From NCBI RefSeq assembly GCF_000377505.1, contig NZ_KB898187.1, forward strand, positions 489,196 through 553,195: DNA of 64,000 nucleotides, in the 5' to 3' direction. The position numbers were made by a program, and so were the translations under genes. The notes under the pieces were generated by a model that made no database searches, was not told the DNA's origin, and worked only from the letters and a program-made list of their open reading frames with translations. The DNA comes from Paenibacillus massiliensis 2301065 = DSM 16942. GTDB taxonomy: Bacteria; Bacillota; Bacilli; Paenibacillales; Paenibacillaceae. Shown here piece after piece: positions 46,501 to 55,900 of the stretch (positions within the stretch are counted from its first letter, which is position 1; each line of letters starts with the position of its first letter).

Positions 46501-48145
46501 GCGGGTCCATCGGCAAATAGGCAGCACCCGCTTTAAGTACAGCCAGAATGGCGATCACCATGTCAAACGAGTGCGTGCAGCAGACGGCCACGATGGCCTG
46601 CCGATGCCCTATCTTCTTGCGCAGCCATTGTGCTAACTGATTGCTTGCCTCATACAGCTGCAAGTAGCTCAAGCAACGACCATTCTGTCGTACTGCAATG
46701 CGGTCGGGGGTTCGTCTTGCCTGTTGATCAAATCTTTCAATGACCGTTGCCGCAGATCCATCCGCTCGATCAGGCTTCTGGATATCATTAAATTGCTCCA
46801 GCACAGCCTGCCTGTCCGCCTCCAGCAGCAAATCCATCTGATCCAGCCGCACATACGGATTAGCAGCCCACTGCTCTATCAGAGCGCAAACGCCTTTATA
46901 CATAACATGAATGTCCGATTCTTGATAGATGGCTGTCTGAAAGTCGATATCAAAGCTCAATTCGCCCTGCTCGTACCATTCCCGGATAATCCATTGCAAC
47001 GCATAAGGCTGATATCCGTTATAGAACTCAAGGTTCTCAACAGTATGGTCATTCATTCGTATGCTCAGCCTGTTGTTATAGTAATTGACACAAGCTCCAT
47101 ACAGGCCCCTGATCCCACGACTATGCAGCTCCAGGTCCCGTACGATTTGTTCATATGGATATTGCTGATGACGGTAAAAAGCCGCCAATTGGCGGCTAAT
47201 GCTCTGCAGAGTCTCTTGCGCTGTGCTTGTTTCATCCAGTACAAATCGGCAGGGCATTGCATTGGTGAACATCCCGCACATGCTCTTCTCCTGTCTTCCC
47301 GAACGGTTCAAGACTGGAGTGCCAAGGACAATATCGGTGTGTCCTGTAATTTTGTTGCAATAGACCAAGTACAGGAATACGAACAGGACATTCAGGGATA
47401 CGCCACAGCAATTGGCGCATTCCCGGATCATCCCCGAAGTATGTGAATCTATGATGTATGTTAATCGTTGCCCAGTCGGAGATGAGGAGGCTGTCTCGGT
47501 CCACATTTCCGACGTTTCTGCGAATAGATTTTGCCAGAAAAGCTTGTCTTTGCGGTGCCGCTCGGATTGAAGATACGCCCTCTCCCTGGCAATGTGTTCC
47601 CTGTATGACGGAAGCAGTGACAACTGATCAGAGGCATCATGCGTTAAGCCCTGACACAGCATCTCATAACTGCTGCTGATCTGGGTAGTTAGCAGTTGCA
47701 TCGTCCAGCCGTCAGCAATGAGATGATGCAACACGGGCAAATAGCCGAACATCTGCTCATGTAGACGGAAGATAGAAAAGCGGAATAAATCCTGATCCAG
47801 CAAAGCGAAGCGAGTCTGTGCGTGATTCTCTACCCACTCCTTCAAGGCTTGTTCAGGATTGGCTTCCTCCGCGAAATCTACAAACTCAATATTCGGTTCT
47901 TGATATTGCGCCACATACTGCTTCACCTGGTTGTCTCTTAGGCACATATGCAGCCGAATGCCATCATTGCGGTATATAAATGTATGGATTGCTGTCCTGA
48001 GGATTGACGCTTGGATCGGGCCGTGTATAATGACAGGTCCTCCGATATTTCCCATAGGAATATCCGGGTGAAGTTGCTCCAGATACCAGATGCGCTGCTG
48101 GGCTCGCGTAAGTTCATATTCTATGGGAATCTTAGGCTCACTCAT
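43598..48145 (-). CDS. NRPS module C-A-PCP-E, predicted to load Asn and epimerise it
   Basis: About 1515 residues. Condensation domain with HHLIADGW (about 137); adenylation domain with YTSGSTGQPKG (about 615), FNEYGPTEATVG and YCGRADRQLKVRGHR; carrier protein with LGGDSI (about 1027); epimerase with HHLTVDAVSW (about 1213) and EFIRFNFLGR. Lining residues read by comparison with GrsA give the code DLTKIGEVGK, the known Asn type. With an intact epimerase the product unit should be D-Asn. The ATG at 48145 overlaps the previous gene's stop by 8 bases. The C domain start (LTRAQQRIWYLEQLHPD) resembles starter C domains, hinting at N-acylation of D-Asn. Confidence 0.9.
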   Translation of the reverse strand: MSEPKIPIEYELTRAQQRIWYLEQLHPDIPMGNIGGPVIIHGPIQASILRTAIHTFIYRNDGIRLHMCLRDNQVKQYVAQYQEPNIEFVDFAEEANPEQALKEWVENHAQTRFALLDQDLFRFSIFRLHEQMFGYLPVLHHLIADGWTMQLLTTQISSSYEMLCQGLTHDASDQLSLLPSYREHIARERAYLQSERHRKDKLFWQNLFAETSEMWTETASSSPTGQRLTYIIDSHTSGMIRECANCCGVSLNVLFVFLYLVYCNKITGHTDIVLGTPVLNRSGRQEKSMCGMFTNAMPCRFVLDETSTAQETLQSISRQLAAFYRHQQYPYEQIVRDLELHSRGIRGLYGACVNYYNNRLSIRMNDHTVENLEFYNGYQPYALQWIIREWYEQGELSFDIDFQTAIYQESDIHVMYKGVCALIEQWAANPYVRLDQMDLLLEADRQAVLEQFNDIQKPDRADGSAATVIERFDQQARRTPDRIAVRQNGRCLSYLQLYEASNQLAQWLRKKIGHRQAIVAVCCTHSFDMVIAILAVLKAGAAYLPMDPQSPLERLGWMLREASCELLLTNCAHGQAAGAAVEAVQVIDLASHQTFRTESSAAPEAYPDESDLAYIMYTSGSTGQPKGVMIEHRSLLNYIEWANDTYTTEEEEVFALYTSIAFDLTVTSIFTPLIAGHQIDIYDPYEADADFVLYRVVQSGEATVLKLTPSHLALLRHVQNGPGRLRTLIVGGEALPSALCESLGKEWLEQVHIFNEYGPTEATVGCMIHRYDPTCPLTTVPIGTPARGMQIYVLDRHLHPVPTGVKGQIYIAGEGVARGYLHQPELTYTAFIANPFRQGTVMYATGDVGMYLTPAMAGNDDTSCVQSQELLLMYCGRADRQLKVRGHRVEPAEIERHLLQQPEIRQAVVVLRNISGQEREVLCAYIVRQADHHGDSLTPPELQDCLRMELPEYMIPSFIITVDQMPLTLNGKLSLEALPLPELGDLQPLLPGNGNNLTPEEQALLAGMRDIMRQDSIQLEDDFYALGGDSIIAIQVTAAVRDRGYGLHTSDILQHPHLRDLARYMTRTQAEHIGQQPRTGDIKPTPMSVWFFAQSLPNPEHYNQSVLLHFKKPVTTTQLEAVWLKLVQHHDALRINYNLSRGTLFYNEKHLAATGIIEQVNLLGLSRAAQQSEMNRIASAMKSGFELTDSLLIRGCFFLLQPRELRLLVSAHHLTVDAVSWRILLEDVQLLLQQLSNGLPMQLPAKTHSYQEWAVALHNNKLHSSVSILEYEEEFNSSSAKLENNVFHATGELTRSLDPYMLSSMNFAYHTHTEDILLIALALTVNDLTGRQQLDVEVEGHGRQAPWPELDLSRTVGWFTSMDWLMLTITSLPEREQIQSLKEQIRQGRNIQGHRSAARGEFIRFNFLGRIADTLDNEWFTTELSLQEDDCAQSNMYKGMLEMNSYMVQGKFHMKIRCRDRTFLNHGPKVWLQSYISRLDRLIRHCTNVQRPRFTPSDFATIELSQHELNELFHA

Positions 48146-51100
48146 GATCTTCACTTCCTTTGCTTGCAGGGTCTTGCTCTTGCTGCTGCTGTTGTGCAAA
48201 CCATTGATACAGCCCGTTATAATAGCTCTGCTCCAGCGCAGGCAAACGCTGCAATCCTTCCAGTCCTCTCGCTAACGATTCCGGTCTGAACTTCGAAGAG
48301 AAGCGAAATTTATCTATGACCAAGGCCAGAGATTTAACAGACTCGATCATGTCTTCCACAAGTTGACGCCCTCCAAATGAAGACGGTAGCAAGCGATTCA
48401 GTCGATAAGCCTCCACGTATTTATGTCGTAAAATAGCCGTCATGGAGGACGAGATCAAATCTGCATCGGTCTTGAGCTGCATTTCGTTCAACAGACTGGA
48501 ATCAAGCTCCCGAATCAGTTCTTCAGTGCGTCCCAGGCGCTCTGTCAGCAGTCCGCGATGCGCCTGCATGGCGCCTGCCCAGTACCTCCATGCCGCACTT
48601 TGATCTGCTGGAGACACCTGCGCGTCCGACCAGAATGCCAGGAAGGACGGATATTGCTCGCTTACTCTGAAATGCTCCAGTAGACCATTATAGCATTCCA
48701 GCATTTCCTCATAGGACATATGCTGCTCTGCATAATCCAGCCCATTAATATGGCTATGCTCAAAGATGCTGAACTGCCGCAGCTCCTTATCAAAACCTGT
48801 AACCAGCAGTGTATGAGGCCAATGCTTCGTATGATACGTATCCTGACGGTATCGCTCATAATAGCAATCAATGCGGACAACTACAGGACGCCCTCCGGTG
48901 AGTGCCCATTCGATATCTGCAATGATATTGCGACTGATGGCTCTGGTAGTCACCTCGAGTCCACACTTGCGGATCAGACGCAGGATATCCTCCTGCGGCA
49001 TGAAGTCAATCTCGACCAGCAGGGGCTGACGGCTATCCCTGGCGCTGTAGATGAAGACATCGTTAGCCAGAAAAGGATCAATGCTTGTCCCGAAATAATC
49101 AAGAACAGAGAACAACGCATTATAAAAACAATCTTTATAAAAGAGTTCGTTAAAAGGTCTTATCCCTTCCAGCTTCCGCTTTCCAGAAGTGATCATTATT
49201 CCAGGATCAGCTTCCTCCTCCACCACATCTGCCAAATGACTGCTCAGTATGTGCTCATAGATAGACAGGAACTGCCCTACAGGCGCCTCCTCCAACACTG
49301 CACTGCATTGCACTGTGATGTAAAGACGCTGATCGGTAATTACGCTGTTAATGTCCATTTGGTGTGTAGCCCCAACATGCTCTTGAACAGTGCCAGCCGT
49401 GGATAAGCTTGACAAGCTGAAGACTTCTGTATTCCATTCCTGCTCAAATTCCCCCAAATAATTGAAGCTTATTGGTGCGTCGGCCGTGTCTCCATGTTCG
49501 CCAAGCAAATGAGGAGCAAGATAGCGAAGCACACCATAACCAAGTCCTCTGTTAGGGACCTGCTCCAGCATACTCTGGATGCTCCGCACGTCATCCAAGT
49601 AGCTCCCTTCTTCAGCCTGCAGCAATACGGGATACAACGAAGTGAACCAACCCACAGTGCGGCTTGTATTGATATCATCCAGTACTTCCTGACGTCCATG
49701 TCCTTCCAGATCAACACGAATGCGTCGAATGCCCGCCCATTTCTGCAAAGCGCGAGCAACCGCGGCGAGCAAGTAGCTGTCCATACTGAGATGAAGTCGA
49801 TTGGACTGCTCCTTCAACTGCTCTGTCTGCACTCGTGTAAATGCGATGTGTCGCCGCAGAACAGCCTGCTTCTCGCTCAACGGTTCTTCCAGCATCGCAT
49901 CAGATGGTACAGGCAGTCCTTCTACCGGCGCTATGAGCACTCGTTTCCAATAAGAGGCTTCGCTGGCTATAGCTTCACTTGCAGCATATTGTATCAGTTG
50001 GTCGGCCCATGCTTGGTAAGAGTGAGTCTTGGGACTCAAATGGAAAGCCTCTCCTTGCTCCAGCGCAGCATAGCCGCGCGCAAAATCTTCAAGCAAAATA
50101 CGCCAGGATATCCCGTCAATCAACAAATGATGAAGATGAATCAGCAAATGATCCCCCTGAGAGGTCTGAAACAATGTAAACTGGATCAGCTGTCCCTGAA
50201 GCCACTGAAGTCGCCCTCTGGAGGCAGCTATGGCTGTGTTAACCTCCTCCTGCGTCAATGCTTGCTGTGTATAGTCCAGAACAGTGAAGCCAAAATTAGT
50301 ATCATGTTCGTCCCCAATATACTGATGCACCGTACCGTCGCTCTGTTCATACTTCATGCGCAATGCATCATGGTGACGCATCAGAAGTGTCCACACATCT
50401 TGTATGAGCTGCTCCTGAAAGCCTGTTGCCCGGTACAGCATGACAGCTTGGTCCAGTGGCTCGACGTATCGCGCCGGATCAGAGAAAAACCAGTGCTGAA
50501 TCGGTGTAAGCATAACTGGACCGTTCACAGCTTCCTGGCTAATTACATGCTGGACCTCCTGTAAACCGCTTGCTGCGAGCTCCGCAATCGTGGGATATGT
50601 ATACAGATCCCGCATCTTTAGATTGTATTTCCACAGCGCTGCTGACAGACGGATCGCTTTAATTGAATCGCCACCAAGCCGAAAGAAATTATGATGCATG
50701 CCTATTTGCGTTACACCCAGCACCTCGGACCACGCGGCTGCAAGTTCAGCCTCGAGAGCATTCCTTGGTGCCACATACAAGGTCGATACTCCTGCTTCCT
50801 CGATCGGCTCAGATACATCAACCACCAGATCCGAACTAGTATGAGAATGAACCAGTGCTGCAATGTCTTCTTCGAATGCCAACGCGGCATCTTCCATCCG
50901 TATGGATGGAGCTGTCATCACACTCTTATAATATTGTTGCAGCACATGTGCGATCTGTTGCACATACGAGGATGAGAAATACGCAGAGTCATACAGTAGT
51001 CTCAATTGTAAACGTCTGTTGTACAATGCAAATCGAAAGTCCAGCATCCCCGGTATAGCATATATGGCAGATGAATCATGAATCCTATCCATAGATGCCA

Positions 51101-51635
51101 CAATAGGAAGCTGTGGCTCGTTGCCCGGCTGTGTCCAGCCCAATTCCTCGAAGATGCGGCTCAGTGGATAATGAGCAAATCGACAGGCTTCAGCGAGCAC
51201 CGATTGCATCGATTCACTGAATTCTCTAAAGGTCTGGTCTGCCTGCCACACATATCGGATAGCCAGTAGCTGCACATGTCTATTCACAGTTGCATCAGAC
51301 ACGGGGCGAACGACAGGCATACCGATCAGTATATCCTCCTTTCCTGTTGTTCGATGCAGCAAATCCACAACTCCTGTCAACAAGACGATGAACAGGGCTG
51401 CACGCGCAGGGCCACAAGCATCAAGCAGTTTGGCGGACACAAAATTGGGAAACTGGTAGCAGTACTCCTTCATCTCCACACCTCCATTACCACTTCGGAC
51501 AGCAGTGCCAGCATCCCCGGGAAAAGCGGCAGGCTTGCTGCTTCCCCGCAGCCTGTGTACCCAATATTTGCGCTCATGCTCATATCTTCCACTGGAGATC
51601 ATAATGTTCTCTGCAATGTGATCAGTTACTCTCAT
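48138..51635 (-). CDS. Unusual NRPS protein: partial C - carrier - epimerase - BtrH-like acyltransferase, no A domain
   Basis: About 1165 residues. Residues 1-290 are the C-terminal half of a condensation domain (YWVHRLRGSS, ILIGMPVVRPV); the HHxxxDG half is absent. The carrier has LGGDSI (about 322). An epimerase-type domain follows (HHLLIDGISWRI about 505; DLEGHGRQEV; ISFNYLGEFEQE). From about 815 comes a domain like BtrH, the acyl-ACP:aminoglycoside acyltransferase of butirosin synthesis, with Cys in YKDCFYNALF (about 836), His in HWPHTLLVTGFD (about 941) and a following acidic site. No adenylation domain is present, so the carrier must be loaded in trans. ATG at 51635 follows GAGGTG; an upstream ATG at 51749 overlaps the antiporter gene. 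Stop overlaps the next NRPS start. Confidence 0.85.
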   Translation of the reverse strand: MRVTDHIAENIMISSGRYEHERKYWVHRLRGSSKPAAFPGDAGTAVRSGNGGVEMKEYCYQFPNFVSAKLLDACGPARAALFIVLLTGVVDLLHRTTGKEDILIGMPVVRPVSDATVNRHVQLLAIRYVWQADQTFREFSESMQSVLAEACRFAHYPLSRIFEELGWTQPGNEPQLPIVASMDRIHDSSAIYAIPGMLDFRFALYNRRLQLRLLYDSAYFSSSYVQQIAHVLQQYYKSVMTAPSIRMEDAALAFEEDIAALVHSHTSSDLVVDVSEPIEEAGVSTLYVAPRNALEAELAAAWSEVLGVTQIGMHHNFFRLGGDSIKAIRLSAALWKYNLKMRDLYTYPTIAELAASGLQEVQHVISQEAVNGPVMLTPIQHWFFSDPARYVEPLDQAVMLYRATGFQEQLIQDVWTLLMRHHDALRMKYEQSDGTVHQYIGDEHDTNFGFTVLDYTQQALTQEEVNTAIAASRGRLQWLQGQLIQFTLFQTSQGDHLLIHLHHLLIDGISWRILLEDFARGYAALEQGEAFHLSPKTHSYQAWADQLIQYAASEAIASEASYWKRVLIAPVEGLPVPSDAMLEEPLSEKQAVLRRHIAFTRVQTEQLKEQSNRLHLSMDSYLLAAVARALQKWAGIRRIRVDLEGHGRQEVLDDINTSRTVGWFTSLYPVLLQAEEGSYLDDVRSIQSMLEQVPNRGLGYGVLRYLAPHLLGEHGDTADAPISFNYLGEFEQEWNTEVFSLSSLSTAGTVQEHVGATHQMDINSVITDQRLYITVQCSAVLEEAPVGQFLSIYEHILSSHLADVVEEEADPGIMITSGKRKLEGIRPFNELFYKDCFYNALFSVLDYFGTSIDPFLANDVFIYSARDSRQPLLVEIDFMPQEDILRLIRKCGLEVTTRAISRNIIADIEWALTGGRPVVVRIDCYYERYRQDTYHTKHWPHTLLVTGFDKELRQFSIFEHSHINGLDYAEQHMSYEEMLECYNGLLEHFRVSEQYPSFLAFWSDAQVSPADQSAAWRYWAGAMQAHRGLLTERLGRTEELIRELDSSLLNEMQLKTDADLISSSMTAILRHKYVEAYRLNRLLPSSFGGRQLVEDMIESVKSLALVIDKFRFSSKFRPESLARGLEGLQRLPALEQSYYNGLYQWFAQQQQQEQDPASKGSEDHE

Positions 51636-51672
51636 TTTCGTCACCTCACTTTTCGGCAGCAACTTCTTGAAC

Positions 51673-52953
51673 CTAATACGTCCCTCTCTCCTGTTCCATT
51701 GTGGTACGGCGAGTGTGTCGAGACAACAGCGAGTCTTTACTGAACGCACGCTGAATGGTAAGAAGAGCCGGCCCCGTCATGCATGTAGTAATCAGTGTCA
51801 TGACTACCATCGCCGCAAAAATCTCTGGACTAATGATTCCGAGATCATATCCGATATTCAACACTGTCAGCTCCATCAAGCCACGCGTATTAAGAAGTAC
51901 CCCCAAAGAAAGAGAATCTTTCCACGACAAGCCAATTAGGCGTCCTGTCCCTGCAGCTCCGCCCAATTTTCCGATGATCGCGATTAGAATGATTCCAATG
52001 GTGACTAACCATAGCCCCCCTTGGCTGAATAGCAGTAGATCGGTCTTGAGACCTGTCAGCACAAAGAAAATAGGTAAGAGCCAGGACAGACTTACATACT
52101 CAAGCCTTTTTGTAATTTCTTTAAGAAACACGCCATTACGAGGCATAATGACACCCGCCAGAAATGCGCCGAACATCGCATGAATGCCTATCATTTCAGT
52201 CATCCACGAAGAGCTGAACAGGATGACCAGAACTACTGTGAACACAGTCATGCTCCATGAGCGTCTTAATCGTCCAAGCCACTCTCCGTTTAACAAGGGG
52301 CGAATCACGAAGAGCATGACCATGATATAGAGCAGTGTGTATAACACTGTAATTAGTGCCCCGCCAGTGCTTCCCGAGCCGACAGTCGCAGTAACAAACG
52401 CCAAAATGCACCATGCAGAGGCATCATCAATGGATGCACACATCATAGCGGTCGAGCCCAATTCTGTATGATCTATTTTCTGGTCACGAAGAATGCGCGC
52501 CAGAACTGGGAACGCCGTTATACTCATACCAGTACCCATAAACAGAGCGAAAGGCAGGAACGGAATATTAGCCGGTGCGTAGCTTGGATATAACAAGAAA
52601 GACAATCCTACTCCAAGAAAGAAAGGAATGATGATGCTAGTGTAGCTAATGGCGAAAACACTCCGAAACGTTTTCTTTGATGCCCCAATATTCAGTTCCA
52701 TGCCTACGATGAACATAAAAATCATAAGGCCAAGCTGGCTTAACATATCCAGGGCACCGAGCGATTGAGCTGGAAAAATGATAGCGTGTGCGTCAGGAAA
52801 TATCCGCCCAAGCAGAGATGGTCCAAGAGTAATCCCCGCCAGAATCTCTCCAATCACACCAGGTTGTCCCATCTTGGACAGCATCCATTTGAATACGGCA
52901 ACAACACTGATGATCAGTACACATTGCATAAGCAATAGAGCCAGGTTATTCAT
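51673..52953 (-). CDS. Cation:proton antiporter (CPA2/Kef type)
   Basis: 426 residues, about 12 membrane spans, of the CPA2 family. GITLGPSLLG, GMSITAFPVLARIL and SIDDASAWC are the expected ion-path motifs; MGQPGVIGEILAG the first helix hairpin. Its stop lies 38 bases from the next gene and its start overlaps the KS-C gene by 8 bases, so it is embedded in the biosynthetic operon. Such antiporters occur in several antibiotic clusters and may serve self-protection or pH balance. Confidence 0.9.
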   Translation of the reverse strand: MNNLALLLMQCVLIISVVAVFKWMLSKMGQPGVIGEILAGITLGPSLLGRIFPDAHAIIFPAQSLGALDMLSQLGLMIFMFIVGMELNIGASKKTFRSVFAISYTSIIIPFFLGVGLSFLLYPSYAPANIPFLPFALFMGTGMSITAFPVLARILRDQKIDHTELGSTAMMCASIDDASAWCILAFVTATVGSGSTGGALITVLYTLLYIMVMLFVIRPLLNGEWLGRLRRSWSMTVFTVVLVILFSSSWMTEMIGIHAMFGAFLAGVIMPRNGVFLKEITKRLEYVSLSWLLPIFFVLTGLKTDLLLFSQGGLWLVTIGIILIAIIGKLGGAAGTGRLIGLSWKDSLSLGVLLNTRGLMELTVLNIGYDLGIISPEIFAAMVVMTLITTCMTGPALLTIQRAFSKDSLLSRHTRRTTMEQERGTY

Positions 52954-55900
52954 ACGGGAACCCCTCTTCCACGCATGCTTCCCGCATCAGAGGAATGTAC
53001 ATATCTCCCAGTCTGATATCAGGTGATTCTATACCTGCAGCGAGTAGGCTCAAATACGATGACATGAGCCATTGGATCGTAGTCTGCTTGAATAAGCTGT
53101 CAGAGTACATAAAGCACACATTCAACTGACCTTCACCGGATTCAAAGACGTCAAGCTGTAGATCAAATCTTGTATCTGTCGGTATATAGTAAGGCTCCAC
53201 CTGCGCTCTTCCCAGCTTCACTTCTGGATATTTCATGTTTTGCATAATGAACATTGTCCGGAACAACGACTCCACAGTTACTTGATGCCGCTTGCGCAGC
53301 AGCTCTACCAGCATTTCGTAGGGATACTCCTGGTTAGCGTAGGCATTAACCATGGCGCTTTTTGTACGAGTCAGAAATTCCCGGAAGGTTAGCTCCTCCA
53401 TTGGACCGGTGCGGATGGCCAAGGTATTCACAAACATCCCCACAATTCCTTCCAATCCTTTGTTGTTTCTCCCCAAAATGCTTGTGCCTATAGAAATATC
53501 AGTTGCTCCGATCCATTTGGACAACAGTACGCTATAAACTGCAAATAAGACCATGTTATGTGTCATGCCCTCGGCAGCACTGAAACGGATGAGCCGCTCA
53601 TAAAACAACTTGTCCAGTTCATGGACCTCCAGCGTCTCGCTCTGCTTCTCACCTCGTCTTTGTGGATAATCCACAGGCAGCTCTTGACTGGGCAAGCTCT
53701 GGGAGAACACATCCATCCAGTACCTCTCCTGACGCTGAAGCGTCTCCGACTGCAAGGCATGGAATTGCCAGTTGGCATAATCCTTATATTGAAGTGTAAG
53801 GGAAGGCAATGGCTCACCTTCGTACAGATGTGAGAACTCGCCAATCAGCACGGCCATTGAAGCACGATCCGAAATGATATGATGCATATCCAGCAGCAGA
53901 GCATACGACGAATCTGAGAAGCGCATAAGGACCGCCCTGAACAAAGGCGCTTGCTGCAAGTCAAACGGCTGCACAAAGCCTTCCAAATGCTCCTGATTGA
54001 AGGCAGGCTCAGGACATTCCACTACAGTGAGCCGAAAATCAACTTCAGCCTGTACCCGCTGCCTGTATTCCCCCCGAATTAGATGAAAGGAGGTACGGAG
54101 CGTCTCATGCCGCTGTATCAAGGTATGCAGCGCACTCTGAACTCTCTCTACTTCAAGTCTGCCTTGTATCAACAAGACCCTGGGAAGATTATAGGCGATT
54201 CCTCCTACCATCTGATCATGAACCATCATTCGCATCTGGGCAGACGACAATGGATAGTCCTCTTGCCGCGGAGCTGGCTTCATCATCCAGGACTCGGCCC
54301 CTTCTGCCGGCTTGGCCTCAAGGAAGGCCGCCAGCTCGGCCACCGTCGGATGCTGCATCAGCTCCGTCAGACTTGTCTCTGCCTGCATATGCTCATTCAA
54401 CCGATTCGCTATTCGTATTCCGCTGATCGAATCGCCGCCCAGTTCGTAATAGTTCTCATCCACCGCAATTTCCTCCAGCCCCAGCTCGCTGCCCCAAACG
54501 GTCGCCACCTCCTGCTCCCGCTCGCTGTACACGCCGCTGGCACGCCCAATCAACCGCACCTCCGTGCCTGTTCCTCGTTCCCAGGCGTCCTTTGCCTCAG
54601 AGGATTTCGGGCGGAGTGAGCCCCCTTCGGTAATCGATTCGATTGACGCTGACGCGGATAACGAGGCCTCCGTCTGCCTTCCCGCTGCTTCGGTCATCTC
54701 GGCCACGGCGGAACTGCCTGAATCCCGCGCTCCCCGTCGCAGTCGATCGGTACGTCGCTGCTTCGGCGGCTCAACCTCGCCTTCCGCATGTTGGGCGGCA
54801 GCCCTCGGACGCCGGAACAGGCTGGCATGCGCTTCTTCCAGGTACCAGCAGGAGACTCGCTCCAGCGGATATTCCGGCACGGCGACCCGCCGCAGTCGCA
54901 CCTGCGGCATGCGCTTACGGTACCATGCCTCCCATGCGATATCCGCTCCGGCGCTGTACTGCCGCGCCAGCTCCAGCATCTCGCCAGCATTCAGCGCGTC
55001 TTCGCCCCTGGCAGCAGCTTGGCTGTCCACGATCTCGCCGGACTCCTGCGACATCTTCGCAGCGGCAGACTCGCTGGCCGCACGGCCCAGTACGGTCTCG
55101 CACACGCCGTAACATATTCCCTCCAGCCCAGGCGGCGTTCTGGAACCGTTCAGCTCAAGCCATACGGCTTCCGTCTCCTCGATCAGCCGCTTCAGCTTGG
55201 CAGCCAGTTCCGCGCGAGTACGACCGACCAGCGCCAGACGGTACTGGTAGACATCTCGTCCAGTGGCAGCCGTATAGCATATTGACTCCAGCGAATCCTT
55301 GCTCTTCAGCATGAATTCACTGTACGTCTGTATCAAGGACCGTAACGTCGCCTCCGTCCGTGCCGACAGCACCAGCAGATGAACCGTCCCGGCATGCGTA
55401 GCGCCTTCTCCGTCGCTCCCCCTCCAGTCTGGTTCATTCTCCACAGGCTCCAGCACTTGCTCCAGCGGTCCTGGAGCCGCCTGCTCACGCCGCATCTCTG
55501 GGGTCCCAGACATCACGTCGGTGGGCCCGCTGGCCAGCTGCGCCGCCTCCAGGGTCTCCGGGGCCTCTTCCAGCACTACATGGACGTTCGTACCGCCAAA
55601 GCCAAATGAATTGACGCCGCAGCGACGCGGCGTCGCTGCCTTCTCCCACACCCGCAGCCGATCGTTCACATACACCGGGCTAGCGGCAAAGTCAATGTGC
55701 GCATTCGGCTGTTCAAAATGCAGCAGGGGCGGCAGCTTCCGCTCCTGTAGAGCCAGCACGGCTTTGATGAGCGACGCCATGCCCGACGCCGCCACCGTGT
55801 GCCCGATATTCGCCTTTACCGCAGACACGGCGCAAAACTGCTTCCGCGAGGTCTGCGTCTCAAACGCCTGGCGCAGCGCCCGGATTTCGATCGGGTCTCC

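Noticed and set aside
49494..50564. 356-codon plus-strand ORF opposite the PCP-E-BtrH gene.
   Set aside because: Antisense to a clear NRPS protein with intact motifs.
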